From: JAJDAH01 sp964487605
GTDB lineage: Bacteria; Myxococcota_A; Polyangia; Polyangiales; Polyangiaceae
NCBI GenBank assembly: GCA_964487605.1
Contig: CAZARU010000013.1
Coordinates: 30,065 to 94,064, forward strand
Direction of reading: 5' to 3'
Length of the DNA: 64,000 bases
A program made the position numbers and the translations under genes. Each line of letters begins with the position of its first letter. Position 1 is the stretch's first letter. The notes beneath the pieces were generated by a model that saw nothing but the letters and a program-made list of their open reading frames with translations, was not told where the DNA came from and did no database searches. Shown here in pieces: positions 15,183-23,110 of the stretch.

Positions 15183-17423
15183 ATGAGCGCGGACGGCACC
15201 GAAGCGGGGGACTCGATCGTCGGGAGCGACGCGTCACCACGGAAGTGGGCGACGACCGTCGCGTGGAGCTGGGGCGGAGCACTCGCGTTCGCCGCGACCG
15301 ACGCCATCCAGAGCGCCCACGCGGACGTGGATCGGGTCGGCTCGCGGGCCGCGGTGGCGCTCGGGCTGTTCGCGTTCGCAGCGCCGTGGTTGCTCCTGGC
15401 CGGCCTCGTCGTCGCGCCGGCGCTTCACGTCCTCTCGGGGCGACGCCCGGCCGCGCAGGTCCCGACCGCCGGGTCACCAGACCGTCGGATGGCCGCTCCC
15501 GCAGCGCTCGGCCTGCTCTTCTTGCTGATGTACCGCTCGGCGCTCGCCGCGGGTCGGGCCGACGATCGAACGCTCTCGACGGCGGTGCTGGCCCTCGCCG
15601 TCCCGTTGCTCGCGGCCGTGGCCTGGGTGGCGCACGCCGCGCTCGTGGGGATCCTTTCGGTGATCCGGCGGCGGCTCGCACGGCACCCGCGACTCGCCTT
15701 CGCGGCGTGTGCGGCGCTCTCGGCGGGTGTGACCGCCACGACGACGGTGGGTGCCGTCACGGAGAACGCGGCAGGGCTCGGCGCCCTGGGCGCGGCGTGG
15801 GTCACGGCACCCGTGGCCGCTCTCGTCGCTCTGGCCGCTCTCGCGAGGGTCGTCGCGCGACGCGCGATCTCGACGCGCAAGCTCCTGGCGACGGGCGGCG
15901 GCCTGGCGGTGGTGGGCGCCGTGCTGGTGTCCACGTGGGAGGATCTCCCGCGGGCGGCGATCGGCGGGCGAGCCTGGACCGGCGGCATCGTTCACCTGCT
16001 GAGGACCGCGACGGACTTCGACGGTGACGGCTACTCGTCGCTCCTTCAGGGCGGCGACTGCGCGCCTTTCGACGACGACGTGGGCCCCGCCGCCAAGGAC
16101 GTCCCCGACGATGGCGTCGATCAGAACTGCAACGGCGAAGATGCCTCCTCGGCGGTCGTGGCAGTTCCGCCGCGGTGGTTCGAGGATCGCCTGGGCCTGC
16201 AGAGCGCCGCCAACGCCGTGGTGGTCACGATCGAGGCCGTCCGCGCCGATCGAACCTCGCTCCTCGGGCACTCTCGCCCGACGACCCCGGAGCTGTCGGC
16301 GCTGGCCGAGAAGTCCGCGACGGTCTTCGAGCGAACGTACGCCGCCACCTCGTCCACGCGCCTGACCATCGCCTCGCTCTGGAGCTCGCGCCCTCCTTCG
16401 ACCTTGCCGTGGGAGCGCGACGGCCGTGCTCGCGTGCCCGCCTTCGACCAGAGCGCCCCGTGGATCCCGAAGTACCTGTCGGACGCCGGATTCGAGACGA
16501 TGGCCGTGCTGCCGCGGTGGAGCGGCGTCCTGCCCCGCGAGGGGAGGGGATACGATCGCGGCTTCTCGACCTACGACGTGTCGACGGAGATCTCCGTGCG
16601 GGGCGGCGAGTTCCACGGGACATCGGCGCGGGTCATCGTGGACCGCGCGATCGAACTCCTGGACCGCCGCTCGCGGGAGCGGTTTCTCCTCTGGATTCAC
16701 CTGATCGAACCTCACGCTCGGTACGAGCGGTTCCCGGGAAGCCCGGACTTCGGTGACGAGGACCTGGACCGATACGACACGGAAATCTGGGGAGTCGATC
16801 GCGAGGTCGGGCGCCTGGTGGAGGCGCTCGAGAGGCGCGCGCTCCTCGAGCGGACGCTCGTCGTCGTCACCGGCGATCACGCCGAGGCGTTCGGCGAGCA
16901 CGGCGTGGCGACGCACGCGACGACGGTCTACGACGCGGAGACCCTGACGGTCGGCGTCCTGCACGTCCCCGGCTCGAAGCCGCGGCGGGTACGCGAGCCC
17001 GTCGTCCACCACGACTTCGGCCCGACCCTGATGAACCTGCTCGGCGTCCGCAAGGGCTTCGACGAGCTCCGCGGACGCAACCTGATCCCCGCGCTGGTCG
17101 GGCGGCGGCTGGAGCGGCCGAACTTCATCGTGGAGATCTTCCACTCGGAGCACCATCGAAAGTACTGGGCAGCGCTCGTCGAGGGCGACGACAAGCTCGT
17201 CTACCGGGAGGACACCCAGGAGTACCGCCTCTTCGATCTGGCGCGTGACCCCGGGGAGAAGCACGACGTGAAGGACGAACGCGCGGACGTCTACCAGCGG
17301 CTGCGGCACGGGCTCGTGCGCTTCGTGGACGGGGAATCGCGGCGACTGCCCGTCGCGAAGAAGAAGCCCGGGAGCGCGGCGCCCACGCCGCGCACCGAAG
17401 AGCCGTCCGACCCGCCCCGCTGA
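15183..17423 (+). CDS. Membrane sulfatase-fold protein with MopE-type calcium motif and Thr nucleophile
   Basis: This 746-residue protein has about five or six transmembrane helices in the first 270 residues. It then has a MopE-like acidic loop pair (DFDGDGYSS at about 279, then DDGVDQNCNGED) and a C-terminal sulfatase/alkaline-phosphatase-superfamily domain (about 345-650). The formylglycine motif CxPSR is replaced by TSSTR (389-393), so Thr389 would be the nucleophile, as in lipoteichoic acid synthase and phosphoethanolamine transferases. VTGDHAEAFGEHG supplies metal ligands, and a Glu replaces the first usual metal Asp (TIEAVRADR). It is more likely a phosphotransferase or phosphodiesterase on an envelope glycan or lipid than a true sulfatase. 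Confidence 0.87.
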   Translation: MSADGTEAGDSIVGSDASPRKWATTVAWSWGGALAFAATDAIQSAHADVDRVGSRAAVALGLFAFAAPWLLLAGLVVAPALHVLSGRRPAAQVPTAGSPDRRMAAPAALGLLFLLMYRSALAAGRADDRTLSTAVLALAVPLLAAVAWVAHAALVGILSVIRRRLARHPRLAFAACAALSAGVTATTTVGAVTENAAGLGALGAAWVTAPVAALVALAALARVVARRAISTRKLLATGGGLAVVGAVLVSTWEDLPRAAIGGRAWTGGIVHLLRTATDFDGDGYSSLLQGGDCAPFDDDVGPAAKDVPDDGVDQNCNGEDASSAVVAVPPRWFEDRLGLQSAANAVVVTIEAVRADRTSLLGHSRPTTPELSALAEKSATVFERTYAATSSTRLTIASLWSSRPPSTLPWERDGRARVPAFDQSAPWIPKYLSDAGFETMAVLPRWSGVLPREGRGYDRGFSTYDVSTEISVRGGEFHGTSARVIVDRAIELLDRRSRERFLLWIHLIEPHARYERFPGSPDFGDEDLDRYDTEIWGVDREVGRLVEALERRALLERTLVVVTGDHAEAFGEHGVATHATTVYDAETLTVGVLHVPGSKPRRVREPVVHHDFGPTLMNLLGVRKGFDELRGRNLIPALVGRRLERPNFIVEIFHSEHHRKYWAALVEGDDKLVYREDTQEYRLFDLARDPGEKHDVKDERADVYQRLRHGLVRFVDGESRRLPVAKKKPGSAAPTPRTEEPSDPPR

Positions 17424-17443
17424 CGCGACGGACCGGGCGAGGA

Positions 17444-18940
17444 TCACCCCAGCCGCTCGGCCACGAGACGGGCGAGCTCGGGCTTGATGACCTTCCCGAC
17501 GGGATTTCGAGGAAGCTCGTCGAAGTAGAGGACGTGCTTCGGAACTTTGTACGCGGCCAGCCGACTCTTCGCCCACGCTCGAAGGTCGGGATCGGGCGCG
17601 CCAGCCGCGCCGGCCCGAAGCATGACGGCGGCGACCGCGATCTCGCCCCAGGTCTCGTCGGGGAGCCCGACCACCGCGACGTCCGCGACCACCGGATGCT
17701 CGCGAAGGACCTCCTCGATCTCGAGGGCCGAGAGCTTGTAACCGCCGCTCTTGAGGATATCGACGGAAGTGCGGCCCAGGATCTTGCCGTAGCCGGCCTC
17801 CGTCCACGTCGCGGTGTCTCCGCTGCGAAACCAGCCGTCGGAGAAGGCGGCGCGCGTCGCGTCGTCGAGACCGTCGTACCCCGCGAAGACCGTCGGGCCG
17901 CGAATCCAGATCTCGCCGGGCTCTCCGGGTCGCGCCTCGGCGCCGTGCTCGTCGACGATTCGAATCTCCATGCCCGGCAGCGCCGGACCGCAGGTCCCTG
18001 GAACACGGACCCCCCGGAGCGGGTTCGACATGCCGACGCCAATCTCGGTCATCCCGAAGCGCTCGAGCGGATAGTCGCCCGAGAGATCGCGTAGGCGCTC
18101 CCCGATGGTCGCCGGCAGCGCGGCGGATCCGCTGGTCAGCAGCCGGAGCTTGCGCATCGCGCTGGCACGTCGGTCGCGGTGGCTGGCGCTCGCGTCGAAC
18201 GCATCGAGGAGCTTCTTGTGCATCGTGGGCACCCCCATGAGCACGGTGGCTTCGGGGAGCGCGTCCCAGACGCGATCGGCGTCGAACTTCGCCATCATGC
18301 GCGTGCGGCCGCCGGCGAGCACGGACACGAAGAGGGAAATTCCGAGGCCGTGGAGGTGGTGCAGCGGAAGCGTGTGGAGGAGCACGTCCGTCTCGCGCCA
18401 CTCCCACGCCGCGCCGACCAGCCGCGCCAGGTCGAAGAGATTCCCTCCCGTGATGAGCGCGCCCTTGGGCTTCCCGGTCGTGCCGCTCGTGTAGAGAATG
18501 GTCGCCACGTCCGCGACCGAGGTCGATGGCGCTCGCGGAACGACGCCCGCGGGCGTCACGTCCTCCACGACGAGGACGAAGCGACCGTCGGCGTAGGGAG
18601 CCACCCGGTGAGCCATGTCTCGCGAGACGATGATCGCTTCGGACCGCGAAGCTTCCACGAACCATTTCTGCTCCGCCTCGGGGTGGAGCGGGCTCAGGGG
18701 GACGGCCACGGCCCCGGCGCCCACGACGCCGAAGAATGCCTGCAGCCACCCCGCGCCCTGGGTCACCAGCATCGCCACCCGCCGCCCCGCGAGCTGCCTG
18801 CTCACCAGCTCGGCCGACACCGCGCCCGCCACTCTCCCCAGCTGCGCGAACGACGTCTCGCCACGTTCGTCCACCACGGCGACACGATCACCTCCGCCCT
18901 CGGTGAGTTCGGCCCATCGGGTGACGAGTCTCGCGGTCAT
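17444..18940 (-). CDS. Acyl-CoA synthetase, malonyl-CoA synthetase (MatB)-like
   Basis: The 498-residue adenylate-forming enzyme has the AMP-binding loop YTSGTTGKPKG, FGMTEIGVG, DGWFRSGD, GRTSVDILKSGGYKLSALEIEEVL and a C-terminal GKVIKPEL with the adenylation Lys. The VDILKSGGYK form and short length recall MatB, which activates malonate or methylmalonate. That assignment is tentative. The ATG at 18940 overlaps the upstream esterase stop by 4 nt, so the pair is cotranscribed, and both follow the CPBP gene. Confidence 0.9.
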   Translation of the reverse strand: MTARLVTRWAELTEGGGDRVAVVDERGETSFAQLGRVAGAVSAELVSRQLAGRRVAMLVTQGAGWLQAFFGVVGAGAVAVPLSPLHPEAEQKWFVEASRSEAIIVSRDMAHRVAPYADGRFVLVVEDVTPAGVVPRAPSTSVADVATILYTSGTTGKPKGALITGGNLFDLARLVGAAWEWRETDVLLHTLPLHHLHGLGISLFVSVLAGGRTRMMAKFDADRVWDALPEATVLMGVPTMHKKLLDAFDASASHRDRRASAMRKLRLLTSGSAALPATIGERLRDLSGDYPLERFGMTEIGVGMSNPLRGVRVPGTCGPALPGMEIRIVDEHGAEARPGEPGEIWIRGPTVFAGYDGLDDATRAAFSDGWFRSGDTATWTEAGYGKILGRTSVDILKSGGYKLSALEIEEVLREHPVVADVAVVGLPDETWGEIAVAAVMLRAGAAGAPDPDLRAWAKSRLAAYKVPKHVLYFDELPRNPVGKVIKPELARLVAERLG

Positions 18941-19857
18941 GCCGAGAGCGCTCCCAGCATTCGACCGTGCCAGAGCAGCATCTCGAGGGTTCCCACTTCT
19001 CGGAGCCACGGCTGGTCGTGCGGCCCAGGCGGGGCGCGAAACGTCGCGGGCACGCCGAGGTCGACCAGCCGTTTCGCGAGGACGCGATTCGCCTCGAGGT
19101 ACGGGTCCCCCGTCGAGGTCAGCACGTGAATCGGGCGCGGCCCCACGCGCGAAACGGCGTCGGCCACCTGCTCGGCGTAGCGAAGCGCCGAGGGCTCCGT
19201 GAGCGCCGCCTGGACGCCGCCGAGCGTCGAGAAGGCGTGTGGCCTGCGAAGGAACACCTCGAACGCCACGTACCCGCCCAGCGAACAGCCGTCCAGACCG
19301 ACGGGGCTCCCATCCCGGAACGAAGGCACTCGACCGCGGACGGCAGGGAGCAGAACCTCTTCGAGCCACGCAGCGTACCGGTCGAGCGTTCGCGCGGAGG
19401 GCCCGACGCGATGGGGGTTCGGCGTCACGGGACACACGAGGAGGACCCCACCGAAGGGCCGCGCGGAGAGCGACGCGTTGAGCCACGTGACTCGTTCGTC
19501 CGAGAGGTACCGAGCGCGCGGGTGCGTCCGCGCGATGGGCGGTCGGACGAGCCGCTCGTGAGCGGACACGAGCCCGTAGCGCTCGCCCCAGGCGTGGATG
19601 CCGAGCCGCTCGTTCCCCGTCTCACCGAGCCCGTGGAGCAGCACGAGGGCCGGCAGCGGCGCGCCCGGGGGCACACCACGAGGCTCGAGCACGAGGGCGC
19701 GACGAGCGATGCGCGGATCGCCTTCCAGAACGACATCGTGCTGCACCAGAGCGTCGGAGGGGGGCGTATCGGCACCCGCTGGCCGCGCAACCGCGCTCAC
19801 GGCGGCGGCGCCGAGCCCGGTGACGACTGCGCGACGGCCGATTCGCGGCGTGGTCAC
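18937..19857 (-). CDS. Secreted (Tat-type) alpha/beta hydrolase / esterase
   Basis: The 306-residue protein opens with a twin-arginine-like signal (GRRAVVTGLGAAAVSAVA, cleavage after ADA region), then an esterase fold. It has LVLLHGLGETGN, nucleophile elbow LDGCSLGGYVAF, a late TSTGDPYLEAN acid turn and GPHDQPWL with the probable catalytic His. It resembles feruloyl or acetyl-xylan type esterases of the PHB-depolymerase group; the substrate is unknown. The GTG start overlaps the CPBP stop by 4 nt, and the end overlaps the MatB-like start by 4 nt. Confidence 0.86.
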   Translation of the reverse strand: MTTPRIGRRAVVTGLGAAAVSAVARPAGADTPPSDALVQHDVVLEGDPRIARRALVLEPRGVPPGAPLPALVLLHGLGETGNERLGIHAWGERYGLVSAHERLVRPPIARTHPRARYLSDERVTWLNASLSARPFGGVLLVCPVTPNPHRVGPSARTLDRYAAWLEEVLLPAVRGRVPSFRDGSPVGLDGCSLGGYVAFEVFLRRPHAFSTLGGVQAALTEPSALRYAEQVADAVSRVGPRPIHVLTSTGDPYLEANRVLAKRLVDLGVPATFRAPPGPHDQPWLREVGTLEMLLWHGRMLGALSA

Positions 19858-20678
19858 GGTCGCCCCTGGGGGCGAAGGAGCGACCAGCCGAGCGCGACGC
19901 CCAGCGCGCCCAGGATCAGCGGCCCCAGCTCGACGTCACCGTCGAGGGCGTCGTCGGAGAACCGGACGTACAGGAGCACCCCGGTGTTGTAGACACCGTG
20001 GGCCACCATGGGCGGGACGAGCGACCCGGTGACGTGGCGCGCGGTCGCGAACGCCGCTCCCAGCAGGGTCGTCCCGACGACGTGGACGGGCTCGAGGTGG
20101 ATGAGGCCGAAGGTGACGGCCGACACCCCGATCGCAGCGGGCGCGGGGGCCTCCGAGAACCCGCACTGCACGACGCCACGGAACAACGCTTCCTCGGCGA
20201 CCGCGGGGGCGAGAGCGAGCGCCACGAACAGGAGCAGCATCTCCGCGGGTCCCGCGCTCCGTGCGGCAGCGGCCACGGTCTTCATCACCGTCGGATCCGC
20301 CCCGAGGGCCCGCTTCGCCACCTCGGCGGCAGCCGACGCGAAGGGGGCCACGCCGAACACCAGCGCGCACGCGCCCAGGACGGCGCGCCGTGTCGTCGGC
20401 ACGAGCCCGAGGGAAGGCACGGCGTCCAGGGAGAGCACTCGCAGCGCGACCACGACGACGCCCAGCAGGAGGAGCTCGTTGACGAACGTGGTGAGCGCGA
20501 GCCACGTGGGCGAGCGCAAGAGCCCGTCGAGGCGGTCGCCGAGATCCTCGCCGGGCACGTTCTCGGTCACGCCGGCGACGACGAGCAGGGCGACGAGCAG
20601 CGTGCCGCCGAACGTCGTGGCGAGCACTGCGCCCACCCAGGCCAGAAGCGCGTCGCGTGGCGTCGGCAGGCGCGGCAT
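19854..20678 (-). CDS. CPBP-family intramembrane metalloprotease
   Basis: The 274-residue membrane protein has about seven hydrophobic segments and the three family motifs: EEALFRG (E162, E163, R167), FGLIHLEP (H194) and HGVYN (H227, N231). These residues coordinate the metal for proteolysis within the membrane, as in Rce1/CAAX proteases. The bacterial substrates are mostly unknown. It leads a three-gene minus-strand operon with the esterase and the acyl-CoA synthetase. Confidence 0.92.
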   Translation of the reverse strand: MPRLPTPRDALLAWVGAVLATTFGGTLLVALLVVAGVTENVPGEDLGDRLDGLLRSPTWLALTTFVNELLLLGVVVVALRVLSLDAVPSLGLVPTTRRAVLGACALVFGVAPFASAAAEVAKRALGADPTVMKTVAAAARSAGPAEMLLLFVALALAPAVAEEALFRGVVQCGFSEAPAPAAIGVSAVTFGLIHLEPVHVVGTTLLGAAFATARHVTGSLVPPMVAHGVYNTGVLLYVRFSDDALDGDVELGPLILGALGVALGWSLLRPQGRP

Positions 20679-20764
20679 GTGCGGGGACCTTGCAACGACG
20701 GGCCCGGGGTGGAAAGCGCGAACCGGTCGTGCCGCCGCTCGGAGGTTGAGCTAGGGTCTCGTGC

Positions 20765-21562
20765 ATGAGGCTGTCCGTCGCCCTTGCGCTCGCCTTCACC
20801 CTCGCGTCCTCGGCCTGCTCCTCATCGACGAAGGAGGGCCCTGCGAAGAAGAAGTCCCGAGACCCGTACGCCACCGTGACCGACCTCTGCGCGGAGTGGG
20901 CGAAGCGCGCGTGCAACGACACCGTCGTGGCCGCGTGCGCCGCACCCGATGCGGCGGCGTGTCAGGCCGCGCAGTCGGCGGCGTGCGAGGATCTCCATCC
21001 GTCCTTCGAGTACTCGTCCGAGGGCGCCAAGGAGTGCCTCGACGCCGTCGAGGCGGCGTACGCCGATGGCCGGCTCACGTCGGTCGAGCGCGCCATCGTG
21101 CAGACGCGGGGAGCCCCCTGCGACCTGGTCGAGCCGGGCGACGGCGAGAAAGACTCGATCTGCCAGGAGGACGGCGACTGCAACAAGGCGGCCGACCTCT
21201 CGTGCGTCCGGAGGGCCGGGCAGCGCAACGGCACGTGCCAGGTGGCGGAGACCGTGAAGGGGGGCTTCCCCTGCACCGAGCCGCACCAGATGTGCGAAGA
21301 GGGCTTCTACTGCGACGGATCCAACTGCATCGCGCGCGTCCCGACGGCGGGCGCTGCGTGTGCGCCCACGAAGCCCTGCGCCTCGAGCCTGAAGTGCGAG
21401 GGGCCGATGGACATGCAGACCTGCGAGCCGAAGCTCGCCAACGGCCAGACCTGCGCCGCGGACCTGGACTGCCAGAGCGGCCTCTGCCTCATGCCGGCGG
21501 CGCGCTGCACGCAGGAGATCATCCTGTCGCCCAGCGAGGCGATCTGCAGCGACTTTCAGTAG
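20765..21562 (+). CDS. Cys-rich lipoprotein
   Basis: The 265-residue protein has a clean lipoprotein signal with Cys18 after LASSA. The mature part carries many cysteines in Cx(n)C spacings typical of Myxococcota secreted Cys-rich proteins (CQEDGDCNKAADLSC, CAADLDCQSGLCLM). The pattern suggests a chain of small disulfide-bonded modules on the outer face of the envelope. No enzymatic motif is visible. It is 9 nt upstream of the next lipoprotein gene. Confidence 0.8.
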   Translation: MRLSVALALAFTLASSACSSSTKEGPAKKKSRDPYATVTDLCAEWAKRACNDTVVAACAAPDAAACQAAQSAACEDLHPSFEYSSEGAKECLDAVEAAYADGRLTSVERAIVQTRGAPCDLVEPGDGEKDSICQEDGDCNKAADLSCVRRAGQRNGTCQVAETVKGGFPCTEPHQMCEEGFYCDGSNCIARVPTAGAACAPTKPCASSLKCEGPMDMQTCEPKLANGQTCAADLDCQSGLCLMPAARCTQEIILSPSEAICSDFQ

Positions 21563-21571
21563 ACTCCGCGC

Positions 21572-22348
21572 ATGACGCCTAGCCCGATGACCCGCTGGTC
21601 CGCGGTGTGGATCGCCACCGCCCTGACCCTTCCGGCCTGCGAGGACCCGCCGAAATCCGAAGCGAAGAGCGAGCCCGTGGCGTCGGCGGCGCCGGCGGCA
21701 TCCGTCGCGACGCCCGCCGCGCCTTCGGGACCTCCGGACGTGTCGATCGGAGAGCTCGACGCGAAGGTGGGGTGGGCGACGGTGCTCATCGGTCAGCCCG
21801 ACGGACGGTCGCGCCTGGACACCGAGCTGGCCCCTGCCAAGGAGCACATCGACGGCAAGTCGTTCCCCCTGCGCGTCGCTCGCAAGGCGAAGATGGCGTG
21901 GGTCGTGATGGCGGTGGACGCGCTGGCCGACCTCGGGGCGGCGACCATCGTCCTGAAGACCGAGACGCGCAAGGAGTTCCCGGCGGAGCTGACCTTCACG
22001 CCGCTCGCCAGGGTGAACGACCCTGCGCCCTGCAGCATGGTCGCGATGATCCTGGAAGACCGCGGAACCGCGGTCTGGAAGATCGCGGGCGGCATGGCGA
22101 ACAAGCGCGGGAAGGGATTCGCCGGACCGGACCTCTCCATGACCGGGGAGACCATCGAGCGGCGCGCCCCGGCTTGCGACTCGAAGCTCTTCTTCGTCTC
22201 GGCCGCCGAGGTGGTGGAGTGGGGTCTGGCGTACGATCTCGCCGCGTCCGTCACTCAGCTCGACAAGAACAAGGCGAGCTTCGACACGTTCGTCCTGTTG
22301 CACGTGACGCCGGTCGCAGGCCGAAAGGTCGATCTGAGCGCGAACTGA
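21572..22348 (+). CDS. Hypothetical lipoprotein
   Basis: A 258-residue protein with lipobox Cys23 (LTLPAC), an Ala/Pro/Ser linker to about residue 55, then a folded domain of mixed alpha/beta appearance. I do not recognise the domain. A second ATG (21587) would shorten the N-terminus by 5 residues and still leave a full signal. It sits in a short operon with the Cys-rich lipoprotein in front. Confidence 0.7.
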   Translation: MTPSPMTRWSAVWIATALTLPACEDPPKSEAKSEPVASAAPAASVATPAAPSGPPDVSIGELDAKVGWATVLIGQPDGRSRLDTELAPAKEHIDGKSFPLRVARKAKMAWVVMAVDALADLGAATIVLKTETRKEFPAELTFTPLARVNDPAPCSMVAMILEDRGTAVWKIAGGMANKRGKGFAGPDLSMTGETIERRAPACDSKLFFVSAAEVVEWGLAYDLAASVTQLDKNKASFDTFVLLHVTPVAGRKVDLSAN

Positions 22349-22418
22349 GAGGCCGACGCGGGGTGCGGTGCCCACCCACCCTTGACGCGCGCCCCGACTC
22401 AGAGAGACTCCGGGCATC

Positions 22419-23027
22419 GTGATCATCGACACGCTGCTGCTCGGACACTCCGACGACCGAACTCTCGAACGCATCACCGAAGCGTTCGACGGCATGACAC
22501 CGCGTGGTCGCCTGATGGCCCTGCGCGGCCTGACGAAGAAGGCGATGGCGACGCTCTGGAAGGTCTGCAGCGAGGTCGCGCCGCTGGACGCCGACTTCTT
22601 CGTACCGTCGGCGACGGAGCCGCTCGAAGAGGTCATCCACCACGGCAAGAACTCGCTGCCCTCCTTCAACTTCTTCCAGAAGCGCTTCTGCAAGGCCGAC
22701 GACGACTCGGGCGAGCTGTACGGCTACAACCACCAGACCATGGCGTGGGCGACCGGGCCAGGCTTCTACGTCGCGCACGGGGAGCCCGAGGGAACCGCCG
22801 GTGCGCTGAGTCAGTACGTGATCGACTACACCAGACTGCCGCCGAAGAAGGCGAAGACCTGGCCGGAAATCGTCCCCCAGTCGTCGCGCCTCGGCCGTTT
22901 CGTGTACGCCGGCATGAAGGACTACATGCGGGGCGTCTCGTCCCACGTCTCGATCGGGAAGGCCGTCCGAGGTGGCGTGGAAACGGAGAACTACTTCGTC
23001 CTTTGCCGGGACGAGGCCGAAGGCTGA
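22419..23027 (+). CDS. Hypothetical cytoplasmic protein
   Basis: The 202-residue product has no signal peptide or membrane helix. It begins with a helical region (ITEAFDGMTPRGRLMALRGL) and continues into a mixed domain rich in aromatic residues (GYNHQTMAWATGPGFYVAHG). I recognise no family. The GTG at 22419 is the first start that opens the frame; TTGACG about 35 nt upstream could be a -35 element, but no matching -10 is clear. Confidence 0.65.
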   Translation: MIIDTLLLGHSDDRTLERITEAFDGMTPRGRLMALRGLTKKAMATLWKVCSEVAPLDADFFVPSATEPLEEVIHHGKNSLPSFNFFQKRFCKADDDSGELYGYNHQTMAWATGPGFYVAHGEPEGTAGALSQYVIDYTRLPPKKAKTWPEIVPQSSRLGRFVYAGMKDYMRGVSSHVSIGKAVRGGVETENYFVLCRDEAEG

Positions 23028-23047
23028 CCAGAATAGTCGAAAACCCG

Positions 23048-23073
23048 GTCCCGACGCCGTAGACTGTCGGGAC
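23048..23073. promoter_or_regulatory. Perfect inverted repeat ahead of the pseudokinase gene
   Basis: GTCCCGAC at 23048-23055 is matched by its exact complement GTCGGGAC at 23066-23073, with a 10-base spacer. It lies 38 nt before the GTG of the next gene and 21 nt after the previous stop. It could be an operator for a dimeric regulator or a terminator stem. No T-tract follows, which makes an operator or RNA hairpin somewhat likelier. Confidence 0.45.
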
Positions 23074-23110
23074 GATGTGGACCTGCCACCTGGCCGGGGA
23101 GGACTGAGGC

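Noticed and set aside
15474..18749. A 1091-codon open frame on the minus strand across the sulfatase-fold and acyl-CoA synthetase genes
   Set aside because: It spans two clear genes in other frames and its protein is compositionally biased with no motif.
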